From NCBI RefSeq assembly GCF_003575975.1, contig NZ_QQXK01000014.1, positions 1 through 64,000 on the forward strand: 64,000 bases of DNA, written 5' to 3'. Made by a program: the position numbers and the translations under genes. Numbering within the stretch: position 1 is the stretch's first letter; each line of letters opens with the position of its first letter. Shown piece by piece: positions 25,759 to 33,888 of this stretch. The notes beneath the pieces were generated by a model. That model had not been told where the DNA came from. It saw only the letters and a list, made by a program, of their open reading frames with translations, and did not search any database. Source of the DNA: Galactobacter valiniphilus. GTDB taxonomy: Bacteria > Actinomycetota > Actinomycetes > Actinomycetales > Micrococcaceae.

Positions 25759-26516
25759 GCGGCGAAGCTCTCGATGCGCACGCCGGCGCCCTCGAGGCCC
25801 GCGCGCACGGCGGCGGCGAGGCGCACCGAGCCCTCGGTGTCGCCGTGCAGGCAGATGGACTGGGCGTTCGGGCGGATGAGCGTGCCGTCCACCGCCTCGA
25901 GCACGCCCTCGGCGGCGAGGCGGACCATGCGCTCGGTGACGAGGGCTTCGTCGTGGAGGACGGCGCCCGGCTCACGGCGGGAGACGAGCGTGCCATCGGG
26001 GTTGTAACCGCGGTCGGCGAAGGCCTCGGAGACGCCGCGCAGGCCGGCATCCTCCGCGAAGATGAGGGCGAGGGAACCGGGAAGGAGCAGGAGCGCGAGG
26101 TCGCGGTTGAAGGCCCTGACCCCGTCCACCACAGCGCGGGCGTGCGCCTCGTGGTGGACGATCGTGTTGTAGAGCGCGCCATGGGGCTTGACGTACGTGA
26201 CCTTGGATCCGGCGGCGCGGGCCAGGGCGTCGAGGGCTCCGATTTGGTAGAGAACGTCGTCGGCCAGCTCGGTGGGGGTGGCGTCGACGAAGCGGCGGCC
26301 GAAGCCGACGAGGTCGCGGTAGGCGACATGCGCACCGATGGCGACGCCGCGCTGCGCGGCGGCCCGCGCGGTGGAGGCCATGTGGCTCGGGTCCCCGGCG
26401 TGGAAGCCGCAGGCGATGTTGGCGCTCGTGACCGACTCGAGAATCGCCTCGTCGTCGCCCATGCGCCAGGCGCCAAACGACTCGCCGATGTCGCTGTTCA
26501 GATCGATGACGCTCAC
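25755..26516 (-). CDS. pxpA: 5-oxoprolinase subunit A (LamB/YcsF family)
   Basis: A 253-residue metal-dependent subunit of the PxpABC 5-oxoprolinase. The family hallmarks are clear: [18 protein letters not shown] at the N-terminus, [22 protein letters not shown], and the C-terminal ICLHGDTEG. The GTG at 26516 follows GGAGGTCACA; the much longer open frame upstream is unrelated sequence crossing the promoter. It is the first gene of the pxpA-pxpBC-biotin carboxylase operon, with an operator palindrome 53 bp upstream of its start. Confidence 0.93.
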   Translation of the reverse strand: MSVIDLNSDIGESFGAWRMGDDEAILESVTSANIACGFHAGDPSHMASTARAAAQRGVAIGAHVAYRDLVGFGRRFVDATPTELADDVLYQIGALDALARAAGSKVTYVKPHGALYNTIVHHEAHARAVVDGVRAFNRDLALLLLPGSLALIFAEDAGLRGVSEAFADRGYNPDGTLVSRREPGAVLHDEALVTERMVRLAAEGVLEAVDGTLIRPNAQSICLHGDTEGSVRLAAAVRAGLEGAGVRIESFAA

Positions 26517-26568
26517 TGTGACCTCCGTTACCCGATGTGCTGGCTCAAGCATGCACGAACACGCCGGA

Positions 26569-26579
26569 TTGTTCAACAA
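26569..26579. promoter_or_regulatory. GntR-type operator 3 (TTGTTCAACAA)
   Basis: Third identical copy, extended here to the 13-bp palindrome ATTGTTCAACAAT, between pxpA and the divergent membrane-protein gene. It brings the pxp operon under the same control as the permease operon 8.4 kb away. Confidence 0.8.
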
Positions 26580-26639
26580 TCTGACCGGCGTGACTCGGGG
26601 TCTCCTCCGCCCCGTGTCCGGCGGGTGCCACCCTTTCCG

Positions 26640-26645
26640 TAGACT
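26640..26645 (+). promoter_or_regulatory. Leaderless -10 (TAGACT)
   Basis: TANNNT hexamer 6 nt before the ATG at 26652; no ribosome site. Confidence 0.55.
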
Positions 26646-26651
26646 TGGGTA

Positions 26652-27191
26652 ATGGAAAAGCGTCGCGAGGACAGCAACTCCGCCACCACGGCCGACCACA
26701 CCGAGCTCGAGCAGCACGCCGAGCGGCTGAAGGAGCGCGTGTACGTCACGTTCACCTCGCTCGCTGTGCTCATGGCCCTCTCCTCCCACGCGCACGAGGA
26801 GACGCCGGGTAAGGCGGCGCTCACGCTCTTCATCACCGTGGCCGGCGTGCTCCTGGCCTCCTTCTGCGCCGACCTCGTGGCCCACACCGTGGTGCACCAG
26901 GGCCTGCCCCACCGGGACGAGCTGCGCCACCTCCTGCGCGTCACGGGCGGCGCCCTGAGCGCCGTGACCGTTCCCCTGCTGCTGATCGCCGCCGCAGGCC
27001 TGGGCTGGATGCACCTCACCACGGCCCTGCGCGCCGGCCAGATCGTCCTGGTCGTGACCCTGGGCCTGCTCGCGTGGATCGCCCTGCGCCGCGTCCGGCT
27101 TCCCCTGTGGCAGCGCCTGCTGCTCATCGGCGTGCTGACCGCGATCGGCGTGGCGGCCGTGGCGCTCGAGCTGCTGGCGCACCTCTTCTAG
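26652..27191 (+). CDS. Conserved membrane protein, unknown function
   Basis: A 179-residue protein with a charged N-terminus (about 30 residues) and four predicted transmembrane helices: an N-terminal pair around [14 protein letters not shown] and [20 protein letters not shown], and a C-terminal pair around [17 protein letters not shown] and [15 protein letters not shown] plus a final hydrophobic end. Histidines cluster in the first half ([19 protein letters not shown]). I do not recognise a named family. The gene is leaderless by its promoter spacing and divergent from the pxp operon, sharing its operator region. Confidence 0.72.
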   Translation: MEKRREDSNSATTADHTELEQHAERLKERVYVTFTSLAVLMALSSHAHEETPGKAALTLFITVAGVLLASFCADLVAHTVVHQGLPHRDELRHLLRVTGGALSAVTVPLLLIAAAGLGWMHLTTALRAGQIVLVVTLGLLAWIALRRVRLPLWQRLLLIGVLTAIGVAAVALELLAHLF

Positions 27192-27296
27192 CCGTACGGT
27201 CCCTCCGGTCCGGGGCGTGGGGCTCACCGCCGGTGCCCGACGGCGCGGGGCCGGGTCCCGCCGGCGGGCGGGCCCGGGGCAGTCCGCCCAGTCCGC

Positions 27297-28055
27297 TCAG
27301 TCCGCGACGAGCGTGAAGTACGCCAGGCCGAGGACGCCTCGGTAGCCGTTGAGGTACCGCTCCCGCTGCTCGCCGAGCTGGGTCCGAACGTCGTCAGCGT
27401 CCGGGTGGTCTCCCTGATGCCCCTCGAGCCAGCGCTCCAGGCGCCGCACAAAGCCGGCCTCAAAGGCGTCCCACTCCTCCCGACTCGCCTCCTCCACACT
27501 CTCCACGGTGAACCCGTGGGTGCTCGCCAGCGCGGTGAGCGCGTCGAGCTGGAGGTATTCGTCGTCGCGGCCGCTCAGCGCTGCGGTGGCGGCGGGCGTC
27601 GGCGCGGCCGACCACACCGCCTCGCCGTAGATCAGACGCCCGCCGGGGCGCACAAGACCGCGCAGCGCCGTCAGGGCCGCCGCGTAGTCCAGGGGCTGCG
27701 CCGCCTCCACCGGGAGTCCCCACACGTGTGAGGCCCCGATGCACACCACGGCGTCGAAGCTGCCAGTGATCTCGCGCCCGTCCCTGGCCTCGAAGCTCAC
27801 CCGCTCGCCCAGGCCGCGCGACGCGGCGCGGCGGCGGGCCTCCTCGAGCCGCTGGGGTTCCAGATCGACGCCCAGGCCTCTCGATCCCGGCGCCGCCTCC
27901 GCCGCGCGGAGCAGGAACTCACCCCAGCCGCAGCCGATGTCCAGGAGCGTGCCGGGCCGTGCCTCGGCGAGGTGCGCGACGAGACCCGCCGCGCGTTGCT
28001 CCGAGAGCGGCGAGAGGAAGGTCAGATCGTCGTACAGCGGCGGCAGCTCAACCAT
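27297..28055 (-). CDS. SAM-dependent methyltransferase
   Basis: A 252-residue class I methyltransferase. Motif I for S-adenosylmethionine binding is LLDIGCGWGEFLLRAAE (about residues 38-54), followed by the acidic loop LGVDLEPQRLEEAR and a motif-II-like DAVVCIGASHVWG. The last third is helical and Glu/Trp-rich. The substrate is not evident; such proteins act on small molecules. The ATG at 28055 has a TANNNT -10 seven nt upstream, so it is leaderless. It is divergent from the DUF1772 gene. The gap on its 3' side holds one copy of the recurring 10-mer (27235-27244). Confidence 0.82.
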   Translation of the reverse strand: MVELPPLYDDLTFLSPLSEQRAAGLVAHLAEARPGTLLDIGCGWGEFLLRAAEAAPGSRGLGVDLEPQRLEEARRRAASRGLGERVSFEARDGREITGSFDAVVCIGASHVWGLPVEAAQPLDYAAALTALRGLVRPGGRLIYGEAVWSAAPTPAATAALSGRDDEYLQLDALTALASTHGFTVESVEEASREEWDAFEAGFVRRLERWLEGHQGDHPDADDVRTQLGEQRERYLNGYRGVLGLAYFTLVAD

Positions 28056-28062
28056 GATCGCG

Positions 28063-28068
28063 AGGCTA
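28063..28068 (-). promoter_or_regulatory. Leaderless -10 (TAGCCT) of the methyltransferase gene
   Basis: Minus-strand TAGCCT, 7 nt before the ATG at 28055. Confidence 0.55.
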
Positions 28069-28183
28069 CGGTGCTGCCTCCTGGCCCGTCGAGCACCTTC
28101 TCGGGCATGAGGCCTGGACGCTTGGCCCCCGCGCTGCTTGACTCGGGAGCGACCGCCACCCCCGAGCCCTCCGGGAGCGCTCC

Positions 28184-28663
28184 GTGTCCGTTCTGCTTGT
28201 CATCGCCGCGTGGTGTGCCGCCGTGCTCGGCCTCGTCCCCGCCAGCGTGTACTTCCACTTCGCCAGCTCGGTGATGCCGCGGCTCGCGCGGCGCCCACCC
28301 GTCGAGGCGACGCTCGAGATGCAGCGCTTCAACCGCCGGGCGCTGCTGCTGCCCTTCCTCATCCCGTTCTTCGGGGCCGCGCTCGCAAGCGTGCTCGTCC
28401 TCGTCTGCGCATTCTTTGTCCCCGCGCGGTGGGGCTGGGTGGCGGGCACCGGCGCCGTGCTGCATCTCGCGAGCTTCCTGATCACCGTGGTCTACAACGT
28501 GCCGCGCAACGAGGCGCTCGATCGACTCGAGCCCCGCGATCCGCGCGTCCCGGCGGCCTGGGCGCAGTACCTGCGGGAGTGGAGCACCGCCAACCGGCTC
28601 CGGGCGTCCTTCGCGGTCCTGTCGATCCCCGTGCTGCTCACCGCGGCGCTCATGCGGCCCTAG
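28184..28663 (+). CDS. DUF1772-type membrane protein (anthrone oxygenase-like)
   Basis: A 159-residue four-helix membrane protein of the DUF1772 family. The hallmark is the conserved motif NVPRNEALDRL between helices 3 and 4, followed by the W-x-Y-x-x-W-x-x-x-N-x-x-R pattern (WAQYLREWSTANRLR). Some relatives take part in oxidation of polyketides, but most bacterial copies have no known role. The GTG at 28184 has only a weak ribosome site (GGGAG). It is convergent with the M15 peptidase gene. Confidence 0.78.
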   Translation: MSVLLVIAAWCAAVLGLVPASVYFHFASSVMPRLARRPPVEATLEMQRFNRRALLLPFLIPFFGAALASVLVLVCAFFVPARWGWVAGTGAVLHLASFLITVVYNVPRNEALDRLEPRDPRVPAAWAQYLREWSTANRLRASFAVLSIPVLLTAALMRP

Positions 28664-28726
28664 ACAGACCCGACTCGCGCGACAGGCCCGGCGCACGAGG
28701 CGGGCCCGGGTACCAGCCTGCGTACC

Positions 28727-29368
28727 TCAGCGCGCGTCGACCTTCGGCTCTGGGCAGACATCGCCCTCGCGCAACTCGTAGTGCCACGCCTCGTTCGCGT
28801 AGGTCCGGCACAGCCCGAAGCGCTCGGAGTTCCGCGTCATCCACACCGCCGCCGACGCGGGCCCCACGTCCGCGGCCGAGCGGTGGACGTGTTCGGACGT
28901 GTCGGGGGTCTTGACCCAGCGCAGGGCCACGTTGAGGGTGCCGTGCCTCTTGACGGCGTCGTTGAGCAGGGCCTGCTGATACTCGGCCGTGCGCCAACCG
29001 GAGGTCAGCCAGAAGTCGCCGACGCCCTCGTCGGCAGCGGCCCGCGCCGCCTTCTGCACGGCCTGGCGCAGCGGTACATCCAGCCCGGCAACCGCCGCGT
29101 GCGACTCATCGAAGGGATCCACCCTCGTGTCCCTCACCGCCGCCTTGACCGCCTCCGAGGGCGCGGCCTCGCCGCGTCCCTTCCCCGACCCCGACCCCGA
29201 TCCGGAACCCGAGCCGACCGCTTGAGCCGACCGCCCGCCGTCGTTCGTTGCCGCTTTGTCCTTGAGGGCCAGGAAGCCGATGCCTGCACCGATGATCAAC
29301 GCGAGAATCACGGCGACGCCGATGCTGCGGGCGATCCGGGTGCGGGCTGGAACGTCGAGTTCGCGCAT
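28727..29368 (-). CDS. M15 family D-alanyl-D-alanine carboxypeptidase (VanY/DdcY-like), membrane-anchored
   Basis: A 213-residue zinc peptidase that trims stem peptides of peptidoglycan. An N-terminal transmembrane anchor (about 13-35) is followed by a Gly-Ser repeat linker (GSGSGSGSGSG, about 52-62). The peptidase domain has the family motifs FWLTSGWRTAEYQ, the zinc-binding SEHVHRSAADVGP (in place of the usual SxHxxGxAxD, with His and Asp kept) and the terminal EAWHYEL. Two cysteines near the C-terminus (GLCRTY, GDVCPEP) may form a disulfide. The ATG at 29368 follows CAGGAGGTCACC. It probably acts outside the membrane on the wall. Confidence 0.85.
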   Translation of the reverse strand: MRELDVPARTRIARSIGVAVILALIIGAGIGFLALKDKAATNDGGRSAQAVGSGSGSGSGSGKGRGEAAPSEAVKAAVRDTRVDPFDESHAAVAGLDVPLRQAVQKAARAAADEGVGDFWLTSGWRTAEYQQALLNDAVKRHGTLNVALRWVKTPDTSEHVHRSAADVGPASAAVWMTRNSERFGLCRTYANEAWHYELREGDVCPEPKVDAR

Positions 29369-29537
29369 GGTGACCTCCTGGTGTGAACCCCGGTGGTGGG
29401 GTCCTTCCAGGCTCCCGCTCGGGAGGGGTCACGCGCGTCGGACAAAAGAACGAAACCCGGGGCACCGCATGGTCCTACGGGTGGACGTCGGGGTGGGCCC
29501 GGGGGTCCAGTCGGGCCCCGGCTAGAGCGCGGAGAGG

Positions 29538-30234
29538 TTAGTACCCGCGGTACCGGTTCGCGACATCAAAGCGCGCGCCGCGCGGCTTGGGGTTCAGGCA
29601 ACACAGGATGAAGACCACGAGCGAGCCAAGTTAGGGAACGAAGCTGATGCACCACAGCGCGCCGGACAGGTCGGTGTCGTGCAGGCGTCGCCAGGTCAAC
29701 GCCAGGTGCGGGACGATCGTCCCGAGCGAGAACGCGACGATCCCGATGATGAGGAAAACGGTAAACGGGTTCGTGTCCGGTCCCTGCTCGAGTGAGTCTT
29801 CCTGGACTCCGAGAGCACGTAAGGCAAACGCGAACGCCCCAAAGACGAGGAAGCCCGCCAGCTGCACCCACAGGAACTCGCTCTGCGACGCGCGCCCGTC
29901 GAACGTGGCGTAGTTCTTGAAGAAGCGCTTGATGGCCTGCCCCATCGTGGCGCCGCGCAGCGGAAGGGTGAGGTCGACCGGGTCGGCGGCGTCGCGCGCT
30001 TCCGGGTAGCCGGGCGTCACGGCGTAGGACGGGGGGTACGGCTGGCCGTACCCCTGGCCTGCGTAGCCGGGCGCAGCGGGGTCACCGTAGCCCGGCGCCG
30101 GGGGCACCGCCCCGGACGACGGCGGGGCGTCGCCTCCCGCGCTCGGCCAGCCCGGCGCCGGGCTCAGCGGAAGCCTCGGACGCCGTTTCGGCGGCCTTGT
30201 CGAGTTCCCTGCGGTCTTCGTCCGAAGTGCTCAC
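29538..30234 (-). pseudogene. DUF805 membrane protein gene with a frameshift and a nonsense codon
   Basis: A GTG at 30234 with an AGGGGGGA ribosome site starts MSTSDEDRRELDKAAE, but near 30150 the frame shifts by one base before the Pro/Gly/Tyr-rich segment (APGYGDPAAPGYAGQGYGQ). The DUF805 core follows (FKNYATFDGRASQSEFLW, then RRLHDTDLSGALW) and is cut by TAA at 29631-29633. Beyond it the same frame continues to the normal family end (LNPKPRGARFDVANRYRGY, stop at 29538). Two independent lesions show a decayed gene. An intact DUF805 gene lies at 57120-57578. Confidence 0.85.
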
Positions 30235-30318
30235 GTTCGTCCCCCCTGGCGTCGATGATCGGCACCATGGTGGCACACCCCTCCCCCCGGCCGTCCGCCC
30301 CGTGCCACACTTGCCCGC

Positions 30319-30567
30319 ATGAGCGAGCCCCGCGTTGCAGCCCCCGTCATCGATCCGGACAACAAGCCCAAGGGCCCGGCGTCGTATTTCCCGTCCATCG
30401 AGAAGACGTACGGGAAGCCCATGCAGGAATGGCTTGACCTCGTGGTGGAGCGCCTCGACGGCGGGGCCAAGCACATGGAGGCCGTGGCCTGGCTCAAGGA
30501 GGAACACGGCCTGGGCCACGGGCACGCCAACGCGATCGTCGGCTACGTCAAGAACGCGCTGGCGTAG
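30319..30567 (+). CDS. DUF4287 domain protein
   Basis: An 82-residue soluble protein that is almost entirely one DUF4287 domain: YFPSIEKTYGKPMQEWLDLV followed by HMEAVAWLKEEHGLGHGHAN. Such domains, small helical units often encoded alone in actinobacteria, may interact with nucleic acid or protein partners; the function is unknown. No ribosome site precedes the ATG at 30319, so it is probably leaderless. It is oriented away from the decayed DUF805 gene. Confidence 0.8.
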   Translation: MSEPRVAAPVIDPDNKPKGPASYFPSIEKTYGKPMQEWLDLVVERLDGGAKHMEAVAWLKEEHGLGHGHANAIVGYVKNALA

Positions 30568-30681
30568 CTCATGGAGTCCGAGCGAAGCAGCGCGGAAGCG
30601 GTCAGGACACCGGCCTCAGCCACCGGCCGGAGCGAGCGACGCGCTCGGCGTCATCTTCGACCCCGAGGAGGAGCGCTCGCC

Positions 30682-30687
30682 TAGGGT
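30682..30687 (+). promoter_or_regulatory. Leaderless -10 (TAGGGT) of the VanZ-like gene
   Basis: TANNNT hexamer 6 nt before the ATG at 30694. Confidence 0.6.
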
Positions 30688-30693
30688 CGGCTG

Positions 30694-31278
30694 ATGTCCA
30701 ACATGTTGTCGGTCTTCGGCTGGCTGATCGTTCCCACGCTGGCGCTCTGCGCGCTCCTAGCGGTCATGGTCATCCTGGTGAGACAGCGGCGACCGCTCGG
30801 CCGCCGCCCATCCTGGTCGCTCACCATCGGGTTCTGGTTGCTGTGCAGCTGGGCGCTCTGCGTCCTCGTGCTCACCTTGCTCTCCGGGACCGGCTGCTTC
30901 GACCCGGAGGCGCTGATGTGCCCGAGCGCGTCGTTCACGCTCTTCGAGGGCTGGCTGGATCAGGAGGGCTGGAACCCCGTTGCCATCAGGGAAACAGGCC
31001 TCAACGTCGCGCTCTTCGTCCCGGGCGGATTCCTTCTGCGCTGCGTGTCGAAGGCCGCGTCGTGGAAGCTCGTCCTCGGCCTGGTGTTCGGCGGGCTGGG
31101 CATCGAGCTGCTGCAGGCCCTCCCCCTGGTCGGCCGGGTCTTCTCGTTGACCGACATCGTGGCCTACGCGCTCGGCGCCGTGGTGGGCGTGGGGCTGGGC
31201 GCGCTCCTGCTCAGCGGGATCCGGGCCGTGGCGAGACGCCCGGCGACGGGTGGCCGTGCGCCTTCCCAGCCGGCGTAG
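30694..31278 (+). CDS. VanZ-like family membrane protein
   Basis: A 194-residue membrane protein with five predicted helices. The VanZ core is in the second half: ETGLNVALFVPGGFLLRC, the GLGIELLQALP motif and the FSLTDIVAYALGAVVGVGLG ending. VanZ of enterococci raises teicoplanin resistance at a low level; most homologues have no defined role but are thought to work in the envelope. An extracytoplasmic loop between helices 2 and 3 carries two Cys (TGCFDPEALMC). Leaderless by promoter spacing. It is convergent with the small cysteine-motif gene by 3 bp. Confidence 0.85.
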   Translation: MSNMLSVFGWLIVPTLALCALLAVMVILVRQRRPLGRRPSWSLTIGFWLLCSWALCVLVLTLLSGTGCFDPEALMCPSASFTLFEGWLDQEGWNPVAIRETGLNVALFVPGGFLLRCVSKAASWKLVLGLVFGGLGIELLQALPLVGRVFSLTDIVAYALGAVVGVGLGALLLSGIRAVARRPATGGRAPSQPA

Positions 31279-31281
31279 CGG

Positions 31282-31725
31282 CTAGCGCCCCAACGCGCGC
31301 CGGAGCTCCCCAACGTACTGGTCCCGATCGAAGACGAAGCGCTCGGGGAAGCCGGGCACGGCCAGGTCCTCGACCACGAGGTCTGTTCCGGCCGGTTCGA
31401 GCCCGTCCTCGTCGATCCACTGGAAATCGCTCCACGTCACGGTGCCTTCGGCCCAGATCACCCTCGCGGCGACCGCCCCGCAGCCGAGGTCGCCGCACTG
31501 CGGGCAGACGGCCAGCAAGACGGTGTCGGGCAGCGCGGCAGGACCCTCACCCAGTTGGGATCGCACCCAGCTGGCGTCCACGCCGCCGGGCCAGCCGTGC
31601 CTCACGGCATCGCTCAGCGACACCCCATCCACGCGCAGATCCGGCACCACCGACAGCGGCGGGATGTACACGCGCAGGCGACGATGTCCCGGCGCCGACC
31701 AGCCCTCGGGCATCGCCCCGGTCAC
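31282..31725 (-). CDS. Hypothetical protein with a CxxC zinc-like motif
   Basis: A 147-residue soluble protein of unknown function. Its one conspicuous feature is VCPQCGDLGCGAVAARV (about residues 72-88), a three-cysteine motif suited to zinc or iron-sulfur binding, followed by WSDFQWIDEDG. The GTG at 31725 overlaps the MATE stop (GTGA), so translation is coupled to the transporter; an ATG at 31713 is the alternative. The same look is found in small conserved actinobacterial proteins, but I cannot name the family. Confidence 0.68.
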   Translation of the reverse strand: MTGAMPEGWSAPGHRRLRVYIPPLSVVPDLRVDGVSLSDAVRHGWPGGVDASWVRSQLGEGPAALPDTVLLAVCPQCGDLGCGAVAARVIWAEGTVTWSDFQWIDEDGLEPAGTDLVVEDLAVPGFPERFVFDRDQYVGELRRALGR

Positions 31726-33086
31726 GCCGCCCCCACGCGCATCCACCGGTCGTCGCGCACGCGCCACGACAGCGTCGCCGCCCGGGCCAGCATGTACACG
31801 AAGAACGCCGCCCACACCCAGCCCACGGCCTCACCCGGCAGCGGCAGGAACGCCACGAGCGCCAGCACCGGCCAGTAGAACGCGAGGTTCACGAGCCCCG
31901 CGAGCGCGAGGTAGCGGGCGTCGCCCGCGCCGATCAGCACGCCGTCCAGCACAAAGACGAGCCCGCAGATGGGCTGCTGCACGGCCAGCACCAGCAGCCC
32001 GATCGTGGCCGCGTGCCACACGGAGGGATCGCCGGAGAAGCCGCGCGGGATGATCCACGCGAGGGCCGCCAGGAGCGCACCGGTCAGGACGCCGAACCAC
32101 AGGCCCCAGCGCATCATGGTGCGGTTCAGGGCGCGCGTGCGGTCAACGTCCCCCGCACCGAGCTCCTTGCCGATGAGGCTCTGGGCCGCGATCGCGAGCG
32201 CGTCCAGGGCAAAGGCCAGCGTGGAGAAGAAGGTGAAAACGAGCTGATGCGCGGCGAGCGTCACCGTGCCGTGCGCCGTCACGACCCAGACCGTGGAGAG
32301 GATGGCCGCGCGCAGCGAGACGGTGCGCAGCATGAGCCAGCCGCCGGCGCGCGCCGAGGCCCGCAGGCCCGCCGCGCTGGGGCGCAGCCCCACGCCCTCG
32401 CGGCGCATGCGCGGCAGGAGCAGCGCCAGGTAGACGAGCGCCATGAGCCACTGCGCGATCGACGTGCCGATCGCCGAGCCGGCCACCGAGAGCCCCGCCC
32501 CGTACACGAGCGCGAAGTTCAGTACGATGTTCACGGCGAAGCCGCCGCCGGCCACGATGAGCGGCGTGCGCCCGTCCTGCAGGCCGCGCAGGGTGCCCGT
32601 CGCCGCCATGACCAGGAGCATCGCGGGCACGCCCGGCATGGACCAGCGCAGGTAGTCGACGGCGTAACCCAGCGCCGCGCCATCGGCCCCCATGAGCCCG
32701 GCCAAAGCCGGGGCGGCCACCCAGCCGAGCGCCGCGAGAACGAGCCCGAGCGCGAGGCCAAGCCACACGCCGTCGCGCCCCGCGGCGAGCGCCTTCGGCA
32801 GGTTTCCGGCGCCAAATTGGCGCGCCACGGCGGGCGTGGTGGCGTAGGCGAGGAAGATCATGAGGCCCACGGCGGTCTGCAGGACCGTGGTCCCGAGGCC
32901 CACGCCGGCGAGCTGGTCCACACCGAGGTGGCCAACGATCGCGGTGTCGGCGAGCAGGAACAGCGGCTCGGCGATGAGCGCGCCGAGCGCGGGCACGGCG
33001 AGCGCCAGGATCTGGCGCGTCAGGCCGGGGAAGCGCTGGTTTTCACTGCCCGACGACGGTGGGCTGGGCTGGGCGGGGACACTCAC
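31722..33086 (-). CDS. MATE family efflux transporter (DinF-like)
   Basis: A 454-residue, 12-helix multidrug and toxic compound exporter driven by H+ or Na+. The two six-helix repeats are visible, beginning ILALAVPALGALIAEPLFLL with ADTAIVGHLG in repeat 1 and the related AHQLVFTFFSTLAFALDALA region in repeat 2. This is the DinF branch. Two GTG codons are possible (33089, 33086); the -10 TAGGCT lies 6 nt before 33086, so the leaderless start there is preferred. The downstream CxxC protein is translationally coupled. Confidence 0.88.
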   Translation of the reverse strand: MSVPAQPSPPSSGSENQRFPGLTRQILALAVPALGALIAEPLFLLADTAIVGHLGVDQLAGVGLGTTVLQTAVGLMIFLAYATTPAVARQFGAGNLPKALAAGRDGVWLGLALGLVLAALGWVAAPALAGLMGADGAALGYAVDYLRWSMPGVPAMLLVMAATGTLRGLQDGRTPLIVAGGGFAVNIVLNFALVYGAGLSVAGSAIGTSIAQWLMALVYLALLLPRMRREGVGLRPSAAGLRASARAGGWLMLRTVSLRAAILSTVWVVTAHGTVTLAAHQLVFTFFSTLAFALDALAIAAQSLIGKELGAGDVDRTRALNRTMMRWGLWFGVLTGALLAALAWIIPRGFSGDPSVWHAATIGLLVLAVQQPICGLVFVLDGVLIGAGDARYLALAGLVNLAFYWPVLALVAFLPLPGEAVGWVWAAFFVYMLARAATLSWRVRDDRWMRVGAA

Positions 33087-33092
33087 CACCCG

Positions 33093-33098
33093 AGCCTA
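33093..33098 (-). promoter_or_regulatory. Leaderless -10 (TAGGCT) of the MATE gene
   Basis: Minus-strand TAGGCT, 6 nt before the GTG at 33086; it decides between two adjacent GTG codons. Confidence 0.6.
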
Positions 33099-33314
33099 GC
33101 CAGGCCGGGTGCGCCGCCGGTACCCGGCGGGTGCTGATGACCCCCCAAGGCGCGCCTTGCCCCCCGCCTCGGCCGCCCGGGCCCCCGCCGGGCCCCAGCC
33201 TGTCCCCTCTCCGTGGTGACCTGGCGGTCCGCGAGGCGGGAGCAAGGGGTGACCGGGTCGCCGTCGTGCCCTTAGCCTGGGGGTCCACATCTGCGTTCTC
33301 AACGAGGAGACACC

Positions 33315-33761
33315 ATGACCGGCCTGACGCCCGAGGGCATCGAGATCGACCGCGACATCGCCGCCCCCGCCAGCCGGGTCTTTGAAGCCTTCACCCGCGC
33401 CGAGGACTTCGCCGTGTGGTTCGGCACGGACCAGGTGAACGTCCCGGCCGAGGAGCTGGACTTCGTGGCCGAGCCGGGCCGCGAGTGGCGCGCCACCATG
33501 GTGCTGCCGGACGGCAACCGCATCCATTGGACGGGCGAGTTCCGCGAGGTCACGCCGGACACCCGCGTGGTCTTCACCCTCACCGATCAGCCGGACGATC
33601 CGGCCCGCGCCGAGGTCCGCGTGGAGCTCACACCCTTCGGCGAGGGCACCCGCGTCCACGTGGAGCAGGACACCCCCGGCTTCCCCGACGACGCGAAGCG
33701 CGCCACGATCGCCGGCTACGAGGGCTTCCTCGACACCTTGCAGCGCCTCGTCACCGCCTGA
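33315..33761 (+). CDS. SRPBCC/AHSA1-like domain protein
   Basis: A 148-residue START-like (Bet v1 fold) protein. The family start IEIDRDIAAPASRVFEAFT is followed by DFAVWFG, the WTGEFREV strand and the C-terminal helix GYEGFLDTLQRLV. These small hydrophobic-pocket proteins bind ligands or act as Hsp90-activator-like factors; no function can be assigned from sequence. The ATG at 33315 follows AACGAGGAGACACC. It stands alone, with a 228-bp gap before it and the methyltransferase gene after it. Confidence 0.83.
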   Translation: MTGLTPEGIEIDRDIAAPASRVFEAFTRAEDFAVWFGTDQVNVPAEELDFVAEPGREWRATMVLPDGNRIHWTGEFREVTPDTRVVFTLTDQPDDPARAEVRVELTPFGEGTRVHVEQDTPGFPDDAKRATIAGYEGFLDTLQRLVTA

Positions 33762-33888
33762 CGGGGCGCCGGCCGGGGCGGGGGCGCGCTCGCTCCAGCG
33801 CGCCGGGGAATTTCGAGCGCCCTGCTCGTATGTCGTTCCGTGTCACGAACCCTTGGCTCGGCCCGTCACACGCGGCAAAAATCGCGTC

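Noticed and set aside
23986-26007. 673-codon open frame opposite pxpBC
   Set aside because: Low-complexity Gly/Ala/Arg translation with no motif; antisense to a well-supported coupled operon.
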